Shown here in pieces: positions 1-8,526 of a stretch of DNA of 64,000 nt. The notes beneath the pieces are model-generated. The model was not told where the DNA came from. It worked only from the letters and a program-made list of their open reading frames with translations, and ran no database searches. The translations under genes were made by a program, and so were the position numbers. Each line of letters begins with the position of its first letter. Position 1 is the first letter of the stretch. Source of the DNA: Streptomyces lunaelactis. GTDB lineage: Bacteria > Actinomycetota > Actinomycetes > Streptomycetales > Streptomycetaceae. The DNA is taken from positions 7,626,001-7,690,000 of the forward strand of contig NZ_CP026304.1 in NCBI RefSeq assembly GCF_003054555.1, read 5' to 3'.

Positions 1-2
1 TC

Positions 3-965
3 TCCGTGGACCTCGCGATGGCGGCCGAGCTCGAGGGCCGCGAACTCGTCCACTCCCACACCTGGTACGCCAGTCTCGCGGGCCATCTCGCCAAACTCCT
101 CTATGGCGTCCCGCATGTGATGACCGCCCACTCCCTGGAGCCGCTGCGCCCCTGGAAGGCCGAGCAGCTGGGCGGCGGCTACGCTCTCTCCAGCTGGGCC
201 GAGCGCACGGCCATCGAGGCCGCCGACGCGGTGATCGCCGTCTCCCGCCGAATGCGCGCCGACATCCTCGCCTGCTATCCCGCCCTCGATCCGGACCGGG
301 TGCATGTCATCCACAACGGCATCGACACCCGTATGTACCGCCCCGACCACGAGACGTCCGCACTGGAACGGATCGGTCTCGACCCCGACCGTCCCTTCGT
401 CCTGTTCGTGGGCCGCGTCACCCGCCAGAAGGGCGTCCCCCATCTGCTGCGCGCGGCCCGCTCCTTCGACCCCGAAGCCCAGCTGGTGCTCTGCGCGGGC
501 GCGCCCGACACCCCGGAGATCGGGCGTGAATTCCAGGAGCTGGTCGAGGAGTTGGAGCGGGACCGGGACGGGGTGCACTGGATCCCCGAGATGCTGCCGC
601 GGCCCCAGGTCATCCAGCTCCTCAGCCACGCCGCGGTGTTCGTCTGCCCCTCGGTGTACGAGCCGCTGGGCATTGTCAATCTGGAGGCCATGGCCTGCGG
701 CACGGCCGTCGTCGCCTCGGCGGTCGGCGGCATCCCAGAGGTGGTGGACGACGGACGCACGGGCCTGCTCGTGCCCTACGACGCGGATCACCCCGAGGAC
801 TTCGAGTCGGGTCTCACCCAGTCGGTCAACCGGGTCCTCGACGACGCCGGAGAGGCCGCAAGGATGGGCGCAGCCGGACGGGAGCGTGCCGTGCGGGAGT
901 TCGGCTGGGACCAAGTGGCCCGGCGCACGTACGAGTTGTACGAGGAGTTGCTCAAGCAGCCATAG
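3..965 (+). CDS. glgA: Glycogen synthase-type GT4 glycosyltransferase (5' end outside the window)
   Basis: Only the C-terminal part, about 320 residues, is present; the reading frame is open at the left edge, so the true start lies upstream. The visible part contains the GT-B nucleotide-binding half: HNGIDT, the [10 protein letters not shown] loop, and the EX7E signature in [15 protein letters not shown] near nt 658-695, followed by GGIPEVV. Actinobacterial GlgA/GlgM enzymes extend alpha-1,4-glucan or make maltose-1-phosphate from ADP-glucose. glgC follows 35 bp downstream on the same strand and would supply ADP-glucose, which supports the call. It could instead be another GT4 enzyme, but the glgC neighbour makes glycogen or alpha-glucan metabolism most likely. 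Confidence 0.85.
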   Translation, partial: SVDLAMAAELEGRELVHSHTWYASLAGHLAKLLYGVPHVMTAHSLEPLRPWKAEQLGGGYALSSWAERTAIEAADAVIAVSRRMRADILACYPALDPDRVHVIHNGIDTRMYRPDHETSALERIGLDPDRPFVLFVGRVTRQKGVPHLLRAARSFDPEAQLVLCAGAPDTPEIGREFQELVEELERDRDGVHWIPEMLPRPQVIQLLSHAAVFVCPSVYEPLGIVNLEAMACGTAVVASAVGGIPEVVDDGRTGLLVPYDADHPEDFESGLTQSVNRVLDDAGEAARMGAAGRERAVREFGWDQVARRTYELYEELLKQP

Positions 966-1000
966 GCCGCAGCAGGCCTGGCACGCAGAGAGGGGGCGCG

Positions 1001-2218
1001 ATGCGCGGTGGACCTTCGGTGCTCGGGATCGTACTGGCAGGCGGGGAGGGCAAGCGGCTGATGCCGCTCACCGCCGACCGCGCCAAACCGGCGGTGACCT
1101 TCGGCGGTATGTACCGCCTCGTCGACTTCGTGCTCTCCAGCCTCGTGAACGGCGACATCCTGCGTATCTGTGTGCTCACCCAGTACAAATCGCACTCGCT
1201 GGACCGCCATGTGACCACCACCTGGCGGATGTCGAGCCTGCTCGGCAACTACGTCACGCCCGTGCCTGCTCAGCAGCGGCTCGGCCGGCGCTGGTATCTG
1301 GGCAGCGCGGACGCCATCCTGCAGTCCCTCAACCTCGTCAATGACGAACAGCCGGACTACATCGCGGTGTTCGGCGCGGACCACGTCTACCGGATGGATC
1401 CGCGGCAGATGCTGCAGCGGCACATCGAGAGCGGCGCGGGCGTCACCGTCGCCGGGATCAAGGTGCCGCGTGCCGAAGCGTCCTCCTTCGGGATCATCAC
1501 GCCCGCCTCCGACGGAGCGCGGGTGGAGCGCTTCCTGGAGAAGCCCACCGACCCGCCGGGACTGCCCGGCGACCCCGGCCGGGTCTTCGCCTCGATGGGC
1601 AACTACCTCTTCTCCACCAAGGTCCTCGTCGACGCGCTCTACCGGGACGCGGAGGACGAGCGCTCGGTCCATGACATGGGCGGCTCGATACTGCCCATGC
1701 TCACCGAGCGTGGTGTGGCCCAGCTCTACGACTTCGATGAGAACCATGTGCCCGGCGAGAGCGCGCGGCAGCACGGCTATTGGCGTGATGTGGGCACCAT
1801 CGACACGTACTACGAAGCCCATATGGATCTGATCCCGGACCGTCCCGTCTTCGACCTCGACAACCGCCGCTGGCCCATCTACACCCACCCCGGCCAGCTG
1901 CCGCCCGCCCGCTTCATCGGCGCGGGCATCGCGAGCGAGTCGATCATCAGCCCCGGCTGTGTCGTCCGCGGCCAGGTCACCCGTTCCGTGCTCTCGCCCG
2001 GTGTCATGGTGGGCGAGGGAGCGGTGGTGCAGGGCTCGGTGCTCCACGACAACGTGCGTATCGGTCGGGGCGCGGTCGTGCGCGGCTCGATCCTGGACAA
2101 GAACGTGGACGTCCCGCCCGGGGCGACGATCGGCGTCAACCCCGAGCGCGACCAGGAGCTTTACACCGTTTCGAAGAACGGGGTCATCGCGCTGGGCAAG
2201 GGACAGCCGGTGCTCTGA
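1001..2218 (+). CDS. glgC: Glucose-1-phosphate adenylyltransferase
   Basis: Encodes 405 residues, the normal size for GlgC, which makes ADP-glucose from glucose-1-phosphate and ATP. The N-terminus has the nucleotidyltransferase signature [12 protein letters not shown] followed by [14 protein letters not shown], and the [11 protein letters not shown] metal-site region follows. The C-terminal part is a left-handed beta-helix of hexapeptide repeats ([20 protein letters not shown]). ATG at 1001 is preceded by the purine-rich site GAGAGGGGG. It lies just downstream of the glycogen synthase gene and is probably co-transcribed with it. No frameshift or missing motif was seen. Confidence 0.95.
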   Translation: MRGGPSVLGIVLAGGEGKRLMPLTADRAKPAVTFGGMYRLVDFVLSSLVNGDILRICVLTQYKSHSLDRHVTTTWRMSSLLGNYVTPVPAQQRLGRRWYLGSADAILQSLNLVNDEQPDYIAVFGADHVYRMDPRQMLQRHIESGAGVTVAGIKVPRAEASSFGIITPASDGARVERFLEKPTDPPGLPGDPGRVFASMGNYLFSTKVLVDALYRDAEDERSVHDMGGSILPMLTERGVAQLYDFDENHVPGESARQHGYWRDVGTIDTYYEAHMDLIPDRPVFDLDNRRWPIYTHPGQLPPARFIGAGIASESIISPGCVVRGQVTRSVLSPGVMVGEGAVVQGSVLHDNVRIGRGAVVRGSILDKNVDVPPGATIGVNPERDQELYTVSKNGVIALGKGQPVL

Positions 2219-2396
2219 GGCTCCCGGAGCAACGAAAAGGGGCGGGCGGCTGATTACCGATCGTGCCCATCGGGCATCACAGGGGTGAGGCGCCTGTCGT
2301 TGCGCGGACGCCGCCAAAGGCTGCCCCACTCGGTTTTCCTGGCCGGATTCCGCGGCACAGAGATGTGGCCGCAGAATGAAGGAGTGGAGTGATTCC

Positions 2397-2813
2397 ATGC
2401 GTGCGCAGAGGCACGTCCCCCGGCGGGCCGCACGCGCGACGTACACCCTGCCGCAGGCGGAGACTTCCGCCCGCTGGGCGCGGCATCTGACGACCGCGTT
2501 CCTCACCAGCGGGTGCGGCGAGGAGGTGTCCGGGGGCCAGGTGGAGGATGCGACGCTCGTCGTGTCCGAGCTGGTCACCAACGCCACCCGGCACGGCCGC
2601 AGTGCCTGCCGGCTGCGGCTGCGCGTCGGCACCGGTCTGGTCACCGTCGAGGTGGAGGACAGCAGTCCGATACCTCCGCGGCTCTGTTCGGCGCAGGAGA
2701 CGGACGAGGGCGGACGGGGCATCGCGATGGTGCGTGAGCTCGCGCAGCACTTCGCCGTACGCGGCGGTCCCGGCGGCGGCAAGACCGTACAGGCCGTGCT
2801 CGCCGCGTCCTGA
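2397..2813 (+). CDS. ATP-binding SpoIIAB/RsbW-like regulatory protein
   Basis: Small GHKL ATPase-fold protein of about 138 residues. The N box is VSELVTNATRHG, followed by VEVEDSSP (G1) and GRGIAMVREL (G2). Such Streptomyces proteins act as anti-sigma or regulatory kinases that partner anti-anti-sigma proteins and SpoIIE-type phosphatases. ATG at 2397 was chosen over the in-frame ATG at 2376 because GGAG lies 7-8 nt before it. It appears monocistronic, with convergent transcription from the GH114 gene downstream. Its partner cannot be deduced from this window. Confidence 0.85.
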   Translation: MRAQRHVPRRAARATYTLPQAETSARWARHLTTAFLTSGCGEEVSGGQVEDATLVVSELVTNATRHGRSACRLRLRVGTGLVTVEVEDSSPIPPRLCSAQETDEGGRGIAMVRELAQHFAVRGGPGGGKTVQAVLAAS

Positions 2814-2846
2814 TGGACCGCGCGTAGGACCCTCAGGCCGGGCGGC

Positions 2847-3641
2847 TCAGCAGGGCTGGCGCCACACCCCCAGATCGAGCTTCTTGCGCATGGAGCTGAA
2901 CCCCAACTGCCGTGCCCGCTTGCAGAACGTGTCGACCGGCAGCGCGTACTCGACATGGAAGACCGCCTTGCCGGCCTCGACGAAGGGCGTCAGCGCCGCG
3001 CAGTCGCCGTACTGTGCGCACTCCTCGTTCACGGCGAAGTCGAAGTCCCCCACCAGCTGCGGCACTTGAGGGAGATCGTTCTTCAGCCCCACCGACAGGC
3101 CGCGGTCGTGCGCGAGGCGCGCGATCATGCGGTTGTACGCGAGCTGGTGTGCCGCGGTCAGCGGAAAGCCGGTCTCGTTGAGATAGGCGTCCAGCAGATC
3201 CGGCTCCACCGCGTCGAAGCCGCGCGCCCGGCAGATGTCGATGCGCTTCGCCATCAGCGGGCGCAGGATGTCGAGACGGCGGATGTCCAGCCAGCGCTCG
3301 CCCGCCCATCCGTTCTCGCCGCCCAGGACTGCGGCGGGGAACTTCCTGTGGTCGGGGCGGAAGGACTCCCACGCACCCGCGTTGATGTAGCAGATGACCT
3401 TGCGGCCGCTGCGGTGGAGCCGGCGGACGGTGGCCGCGTCGTTCTCGAAGCCGTCGATGTCATAGACCGGTACGTCGACGCGGTCGTCGATCCGGCCGTC
3501 GAGCTGCCACTGCCACGCGGTCCCGGGCCGCGGCAGCCACCGTGGCTCAGGCGTGGGTTCCGGCGTCGGCGCCGAGCAGGCGGCCAGCAGGAGGAGAGCG
3601 AGGGCCAGGAACAGGGTCCGCAGGCGTGGCGTGCGGTTCAT
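2847..3641 (-). CDS. GH114-type endo-alpha-1,4-polygalactosaminidase-like lipoprotein (Ega3-like)
   Basis: 264-residue secreted lipoprotein with lipobox LLLAAC (Cys22) and a short proline-rich linker. The TIM-barrel domain carries the landmarks of GH114: PVYDIDGF, KVICYINAGAWESFRPD, ERWLDIRR, FDAVEPDLLDAY, LSVGLKND, FAVNEECAQY and AVFHVEY. The family includes polygalactosaminidase and fungal Ega3, which cleave alpha-1,4-linked galactosamine polymers. The acidic residues in AVEPD and VNEEC are the likely catalytic pair. ATG overlaps the stop of the spherulin-4 gene (ATGA), so the two are translationally coupled. As the last gene of the 2.8-12.3 kb operon, it probably trims or releases the polymer made by the upstream genes. 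Confidence 0.85.
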   Translation of the reverse strand: MNRTPRLRTLFLALALLLLAACSAPTPEPTPEPRWLPRPGTAWQWQLDGRIDDRVDVPVYDIDGFENDAATVRRLHRSGRKVICYINAGAWESFRPDHRKFPAAVLGGENGWAGERWLDIRRLDILRPLMAKRIDICRARGFDAVEPDLLDAYLNETGFPLTAAHQLAYNRMIARLAHDRGLSVGLKNDLPQVPQLVGDFDFAVNEECAQYGDCAALTPFVEAGKAVFHVEYALPVDTFCKRARQLGFSSMRKKLDLGVWRQPC

Positions 3642-4297
3642 GAGGCCTTCCGGAGAGCGGGCGGCAGGGCGGACCAGGGGTTGGGGCCATGGCCGGGGAC
3701 GGCGCAGTGGACTGCGGCGCGGCGGAGTTCGGCGGTCCGGGCCGCGAGCCCGCAGAGCCCCCTCGGAACGCCGTGCACCAGATGGCAGAAGCGCGTCGGC
3801 GGGTGTCCGGCGGTCCAGGAGGGGGCGGCGGGCGCGGCCCGGTAGGTGTCCCAGTCGCCCTCGAAGGTGACCAGCAGATCGGCGAGGGTGGCATAGCCGG
3901 GAGCGGGGTGGACGCCCGGATTGAGCGCCAGGGTCCGCCCGCCCCGGGCGCGGGCGGCCCGGGTCAGCCGCCGGTAGTGACGCAGCCCGGCCGCGTCCGG
4001 GGCGACCTGATCGAGGAAGAACCCGTCCGTGCCGTACCAGTCGCGGTACCGCTCGAAGTCCTGGGCGACCAGCCGGGCCGGCCGGCGCCCGTAGTCGGTG
4101 TCCGCGTACCCCAGCACCCGGACATCCGCCGCCCGCAGCGCGCGTACCACGTCGGCGAACGCGGGGTCGGGGGCGGTGCCGGGCCCGTCGTCGATATTGA
4201 GCACGACGCCGTAGAGGAGGGGCGCGGAGACGACGAGCGCCTGCCAGGCATCGGGGTTGACGGCGGGGTGGACGTACATCGGCACGAGGAGCGTCAT
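3638..4297 (-). CDS. Spherulin-4 domain hydrolase (GH135/Sph3-like)
   Basis: About 219 residues spanning one TIM-barrel domain. Landmarks of the spherulin-4 family are VPMYVHP, VVLNIDDGPG, VLGYADTDYGRR, GTDGFFLDQVAP, LALNPG and LLVTFEGDW. In Aspergillus, Sph3 (GH135) is an endo-hydrolase needed to make galactosaminogalactan. The start at 4297 was preferred because upstream in-frame codons give a short atypical leader and a GGAGG site precedes it. No signal peptide is visible, unlike the adjacent GH114 lipoprotein, so cytoplasmic action or another export route is possible. Its stop overlaps the GH114 start. Confidence 0.85.
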   Translation of the reverse strand: MTLLVPMYVHPAVNPDAWQALVVSAPLLYGVVLNIDDGPGTAPDPAFADVVRALRAADVRVLGYADTDYGRRPARLVAQDFERYRDWYGTDGFFLDQVAPDAAGLRHYRRLTRAARARGGRTLALNPGVHPAPGYATLADLLVTFEGDWDTYRAAPAAPSWTAGHPPTRFCHLVHGVPRGLCGLAARTAELRRAAVHCAVPGHGPNPWSALPPALRKAS

Positions 4298-4379
4298 CCG
4301 CGACAGCCCTCCGGGACACGACAGTTGTCCCGGAGGCGACAATGCTCCGGTCCGGGGCGGATCTTCAGGACGAGGCGGA

Positions 4380-5288
4380 TCATCGCGCCGCCCGGGACGG
4401 GGTCCGGGACTCCCACAGGTCCGTGAGCGAGTCGGTCAAGGTGTGCTCCGGGTGCCAGTCCAGGGCGGCGCGCGCCGCCGCGATGTCCGCGCACTGCCAG
4501 GAGACGGCCGTCGAGCGGGCCGAGCCGTCGCCCGTCTCCTCGAGGTGGCCGCGGAATCCGGCCACCCGCACCAGGGACGCGGCCAGTTCCCGAGCGGCGG
4601 TCGCGCTGCCGCTGCCGATGTTGAGCACCGGCGGCAGCGGTCCCTGCGTGGTCGCCGCGCGGACGGCCGCGGCCGCCACGTCCCGTACATCGACGAAGTC
4701 ACGGTGCGCGGACAGGTCGCCGACCCGGACGACGCCTTCGTCGCCTGCCCGCACCAGCTCCGTGGCGAGCCGGCCCGCAAGGCCCGCGGGGGGCGCGCCC
4801 GGACCGACGGGGTTGAAGACCCGGAGTACGACCGCGTCGAGTCCCGAGGACGTCACGGCGACCGTCCCGGCGAGCTTGGTGGCCCCGTACGGACTCAGCG
4901 GCCGGGTGGCTGCCGATTCGGTGACCGGCTCGCCGGGTGCGGTCGGTCCGTACTCCGCGGCGGATCCGAGATGGACCAGCCGGGCGGCGGGCGCGGCGTC
5001 CCGCAGCGCCTCGCACAGCGCCGCCGGACCGCGTGCGTTGACATCGGTGAGGTGTACGGCGCTGCCGGCCACCAGGCCCGCGCAGTTGACGACGACGGAG
5101 GGCGCGGCCGCGTGCAGCGCGTCCGCGAGGACGCCGGGACCGGCCGTGAGGTCGAGCGGCACATCGGAGGCCGCCGACCGCCCGCCGACGAGCAGCCGCA
5201 CGCCCGGCAGGGCGCGCAGCAGCTCGGCGGTGTGCCCGCCCAGGAATCCGGTGGAGCCCAGGAGGAGGATGCGCACGGGAACCCTCAC
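4380..5288 (-). CDS. NAD-dependent sugar epimerase/dehydratase (extended SDR)
   Basis: 302 residues. The Rossmann motif is LLLGSTGFLGGHTAELL, the catalytic set is LGSAAEYG with PYGATKLAG (YxxxK), and RVFNPVGPG and AHRDFVDVRDVA follow. These belong to nucleotide-sugar epimerases and dehydratases. It starts with GTG at 5288, overlapping the stop of the upstream nucleotidyltransferase by 4 bp. Within the polysaccharide operon it is the best candidate for a UDP-hexosamine C4-epimerase or related reductase. The fungal GAG pathway uses Uge3 for that step, but substrate cannot be read from sequence. Confidence 0.8.
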   Translation of the reverse strand: MRVPVRILLLGSTGFLGGHTAELLRALPGVRLLVGGRSAASDVPLDLTAGPGVLADALHAAAPSVVVNCAGLVAGSAVHLTDVNARGPAALCEALRDAAPAARLVHLGSAAEYGPTAPGEPVTESAATRPLSPYGATKLAGTVAVTSSGLDAVVLRVFNPVGPGAPPAGLAGRLATELVRAGDEGVVRVGDLSAHRDFVDVRDVAAAAVRAATTQGPLPPVLNIGSGSATAARELAASLVRVAGFRGHLEETGDGSARSTAVSWQCADIAAARAALDWHPEHTLTDSLTDLWESRTPSRAAR

Positions 5289-5998
5289 GCTCCCTTGAGG
5301 AGGAGGCCGCGGTGGGTGGTGAACTCCGCGTTCGCCCGGTCGTAGTCGTCGGGCCGGCCGATGTCGAGCCAGTAGCCGTCGAAGTCGTAGGCGTGCGGCG
5401 GGTTCTGGGCCTTGAGCAGGTCCAGTACGAGCTCGTCGAAGCCCAGCGGCAGACCGGGCGTGTAGCCCGCGAGGGTGTCCCGGGTGAGTCCGTACACGCC
5501 CATCGAGACGCGGTAGTCCATGCTCGGCTTCTCGGCGAAGCCGACGACCTTGCCCAGCTCGGTGGTGAGTACGCCGAAGTCGATGGCGACCTTGCGGGCG
5601 TAGGTGGCGACGGTGAGCGGTGCGTCGGACTCGCGGTGCTGCCGGACGACGTCCCCGTAGTCGAGGTCGGTGAGGATGTCACCGTTCATGACGAGGAACT
5701 CGTCGGGCAGCCGGTCCATCATCGTCAGGAGCGGGCCCATGGTGCCGAGCGGGCTCTCCTCGGTGGAGTAGCCGACGCGCAGGCCCCACTGAGAGCCGTT
5801 GCCGACGTACGCGCGGATGATGTGTCCGAGGTGGCCGATGGCGATGGTGCAGCTGGTGAACCCGGACTGGGCCAGCTGGCGCAGCACTATCTCGAGGATC
5901 GCGTGCTGGTCGCCGATCGGCACCAGAGGCTTCGGCAAGGCGGTCGTGTACGGCCGCAGCCGGACGCCCTTGCCTCCTGCGAGGATCACTGCATGCAT
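5285..5998 (-). CDS. Sugar-phosphate nucleotidyltransferase (NDP-sugar pyrophosphorylase)
   Basis: 237 residues. The signature is MHAVILAGGKGVRLRPYT followed by LPKPLVPIG; the catalytic metal site is VMNGDILTD, and FAEKPSM and YWLDIGRPDDY follow. It activates a sugar-1-phosphate to an NDP-sugar. It lacks the C-terminal beta-helix seen in GlgC, so it is of the short RfbA/mannose-1-phosphate guanylyltransferase-like type. ATG at 5998 has GGGGAG 5 nt upstream. It lies between the LegB-like dehydratase and the epimerase, an arrangement reminiscent of Ptm/Leg nucleotide-sugar gene sets. The nucleotide and sugar used are unknown. Confidence 0.82.
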   Translation of the reverse strand: MHAVILAGGKGVRLRPYTTALPKPLVPIGDQHAILEIVLRQLAQSGFTSCTIAIGHLGHIIRAYVGNGSQWGLRVGYSTEESPLGTMGPLLTMMDRLPDEFLVMNGDILTDLDYGDVVRQHRESDAPLTVATYARKVAIDFGVLTTELGKVVGFAEKPSMDYRVSMGVYGLTRDTLAGYTPGLPLGFDELVLDLLKAQNPPHAYDFDGYWLDIGRPDDYDRANAEFTTHRGLLLKGA

Positions 5999-6121
5999 GG
6001 AGACTCCCCTGTGAGTCGCTTGCGGTCGCGGTCGGTCGATCGCGGCCGGACGTGACAGTCGGTTGTGCCAGCCGGTGGTGGCAGTCGGTGGTGGCAGTCG
6101 GACGTGCTCGGACGAGCGCGG

Positions 6122-7123
6122 TCAGATGTTGTAGATGCCGGTCTTGAAGCGGGCGAGGTTCGCCGGGTCGCGGAAGAAGTCGATGGTGTGCGCGAGCCCG
6201 TCCGCGAGTTCGTACTCGGGCTGCCAGCCGGTGGCCGTACGCAGCCGGGTGGCGTCCGCCACCAGCCGCATCACTTCGGAGCCCGCCGGCCGGATGCGCT
6301 CCTCGTCCTCGCGTACGTCGAGGTCGGTGTCCATCAACTTGCCGATGAGCCGGGTGAGTTCACCCACCGAGATCTCGCCGCCGGTCCCGGCGTTGAAGGT
6401 GCGGCCGACGACGGCTTCGGCCGGCGCCGTGCCGACGGTGAGAAAGGCGCGCGCGGTGTCCTTCACGTACAGGAAGTCGCGGGTGGGGCGCAGGTCCCCG
6501 AGGGTGATGACCCGCTCTCCGGCCGCGACCTGGCCGATGACGGTCGGGATGACCGCGCGCATCGACTGGCGCGGCCCGAAGGTGTTGAACGGGCGCAGCG
6601 TGACCACCGGAGTGCCGAAGCTGGCGTGGTAGCTGTCCGCCAGCCGGTCCCCGCCCGCCTTCGAAGCGGCGTACGGGGACTGGGTGTTGATGGGGTGGTC
6701 CTCGGTGATCGGCACGGTCTGCGCGGTGCCGTACGTCTCGCTGGTCGAGGTGTGCACCAGGCGCGGGATCCCCAGTCTGCGCACCACTTCCAGCACATTG
6801 AGCGTGCCCGTGACATTGGTGTCCACGTAACTGTGCGGAGCCTGGTAGGAGTACGGGATCGCGATGAGCGCGGCGAGGTGGTAGACGGCCTCGGCGCCCT
6901 CGGCGAGCTGATGGACGGAGCCCGGGTCGCGGATGTCCCCGAGGACGATCTCGACCTGGTCGAGGACGTCGGGGGAGAGGGTCTCCAGCCATCCGTAGGA
7001 GGAGAAGGAGTTGTACTGGGCCATGGCGCGGACCCGGAAGCCGGAGGCGACGAGCGTCTCGGTGAGATGGGATCCGATGAAGCCCTCGGCTCCGGTGACG
7101 GCGACGAGTGCGTTCGATGTCAC
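6122..7123 (-). CDS. LegB-like NAD-dependent nucleotide-sugar 4,6-dehydratase
   Basis: 333 residues from a GTG start at 7123 with AAAGGAG 9 nt upstream; the open frame runs further 5' but only as antisense-type sequence. Motifs include VTGAEGFIGSHLTE, YHLAALIAIPYSY, the catalytic HTSTSETYGTA with SPYAASKAGGD (YxxxK), LRPFNTFGPRQS and TRDFLYVKDTA. The ALIAIPYSYxxPxSYVDTN stretch is characteristic of LegB-type UDP-GlcNAc 4,6-dehydratases. The product would be a 4-keto-6-deoxy hexosamine nucleotide. This suggests a modified sugar enters the polymer, or that the protein acts here as an epimerase-like enzyme. Confidence 0.85.
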   Translation of the reverse strand: MTSNALVAVTGAEGFIGSHLTETLVASGFRVRAMAQYNSFSSYGWLETLSPDVLDQVEIVLGDIRDPGSVHQLAEGAEAVYHLAALIAIPYSYQAPHSYVDTNVTGTLNVLEVVRRLGIPRLVHTSTSETYGTAQTVPITEDHPINTQSPYAASKAGGDRLADSYHASFGTPVVTLRPFNTFGPRQSMRAVIPTVIGQVAAGERVITLGDLRPTRDFLYVKDTARAFLTVGTAPAEAVVGRTFNAGTGGEISVGELTRLIGKLMDTDLDVREDEERIRPAGSEVMRLVADATRLRTATGWQPEYELADGLAHTIDFFRDPANLARFKTGIYNI

Positions 7124-7164
7124 GAAAGCTGCTCCTTTTGTCGGTGGTTCGGTTGTGGAAGGGG

Positions 7165-8526
7165 TCAGCGGTGTGCGGTGGGCCGGCCGAGCAGCCGGCA
7201 GGCCCCGCCGACCAGAACGGCCGCCGCTGCGATACGAAAGATCAACTGGGTGGGGCCCGGTGGCAGCCCGGCCGACGGGGCGACGGCCTCCGCCGCCGCG
7301 GCGACGAGACATACGGCGGCCGGCATCCAGGCCACCGAGAACGCCTGGAGCAGCAGCGCCGTCCAGAGCACGGCCCCCAGGCCGAGCAGAGGCGCGGGAC
7401 CGGTACCCGCAGCCAGCGCGCCCAGCGCCAGCAGCGCCAGATACGCGCCGAGGCAGAGCGCCAGAGCCCGGCCCGCGCGCAGGGTGAAGCCGCGTGAGGT
7501 GGTGCTCTCGCGCAGCCCTGCGACGGCGAGCGAGCGGAAGCGGTACAGCAGCCACTCGGCGAAGCCCATGCTCAGGGTGAGTACGACGACCGAGCGCGGA
7601 TCATCGGCACCGGCCAGCGCCGCGAGCACGCCGGCGGCCAGCCCGAACAGCCCGTACGGCAGCGAGCGCAGCAGCTTGGGCGTGGCTCCGGCGGCCGTGG
7701 GCGCGGACCGCAGCGCGTCCCGAGTGGCGTGCCCGGCGGCGGCGACCGCGAGAAGCACCGTCGCCAGCAGCAGTCCCAGCGCGAGTGCCGCCGGGAGCCG
7801 CCACAGGAAGGTGGCTCCCGCACCCGCGGCGACGGGCAGCAGGGTGAGCAGCAGGGCCCGTTCACGGCCGAGGACGAGCAGGACGCTCGCCGCGGCGAGA
7901 TAGCAGGACTGCCCGGCGGCGAACGCCGCGCCGGTACCGGGCCCGGAGACGAGCAGGCCCGTGGCGGCGGCCCCGAGCGCACCGAGCGGGCCGCCGATCC
8001 GCAGGGTGCGTCCGGCGGCGGCCCGCCCCCCGGCCGCCAGCCGCAGATACGCCCGGTGGCTGAGCGCCTGGTTCCACGCCCAGGCGGCGAGCGCCGAGGC
8101 GATGAGCCCGGAGACGTCCGCCGTGCCGTGCCAGAGCCCGGCACCCAGGACGTACGCCAGTCCGGGCAGCGCGAAGACCAGACCGCGCAGTGCGCAGCGC
8201 AGATGGTCGGGCCGCCAGGGGTCGGGTGCGGGCGGCGGCTCCGGGTAGTGGCGGGGGACCCGTGCGTAGAGGTCCTCGGCGAGCGTGAACAGATCAGGAC
8301 GCGCGTAGCGTTCGGTGATCTGATCACCAGTCAGGCCATCGGACTCCAGGAGCGCGGCCACCTCGTACGGATGGACGGCGACCGCGACCTGCTCGACCAG
8401 CCGCTCGGCCAGCTCGTCGATCGGGTCCTCCGCCCAGCTGGGCCGGGCGCGGGTCCGGGACCGCGGTCTGGGTATGACGGGCAACGTGTCGCCCTCGCCG
8501 GGCACCAGGCGCAGCGGGCCGCTCAT
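7165..8526 (-). CDS. Polytopic membrane protein of the polysaccharide operon (candidate exporter)
   Basis: 453 residues. The first ~130 are soluble and probably cytoplasmic (PIDELAERLVEQVAVAVH, TERYARPDLFTLAEDLYARV). The rest forms roughly ten to twelve hydrophobic segments rich in Leu and Ala. I do not recognise a catalytic motif. ATG at 8526 overlaps the stop of the PelF-like glycosyltransferase (ATGA), so the two are translationally coupled. In Pel systems the GT4 enzyme PelF works with the membrane protein PelG, and in fungi the GAG synthase Gtb3 is thought to fuse a GT4 domain to membrane helices. By position this protein is the likely export or membrane partner; that is inference. Confidence 0.7.
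   Translation of the reverse strand: MSGPLRLVPGEGDTLPVIPRPRSRTRARPSWAEDPIDELAERLVEQVAVAVHPYEVAALLESDGLTGDQITERYARPDLFTLAEDLYARVPRHYPEPPPAPDPWRPDHLRCALRGLVFALPGLAYVLGAGLWHGTADVSGLIASALAAWAWNQALSHRAYLRLAAGGRAAAGRTLRIGGPLGALGAAATGLLVSGPGTGAAFAAGQSCYLAAASVLLVLGRERALLLTLLPVAAGAGATFLWRLPAALALGLLLATVLLAVAAAGHATRDALRSAPTAAGATPKLLRSLPYGLFGLAAGVLAALAGADDPRSVVVLTLSMGFAEWLLYRFRSLAVAGLRESTTSRGFTLRAGRALALCLGAYLALLALGALAAGTGPAPLLGLGAVLWTALLLQAFSVAWMPAAVCLVAAAAEAVAPSAGLPPGPTQLIFRIAAAAVLVGGACRLLGRPTAHR

Noticed and set aside
788..2956. A 722-codon open frame on the minus strand opposite glgC.
   Set aside because: It lies antisense to glgC, a clearly real gene, and its translation has no recognisable domain. 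High GC makes such long antisense frames common.
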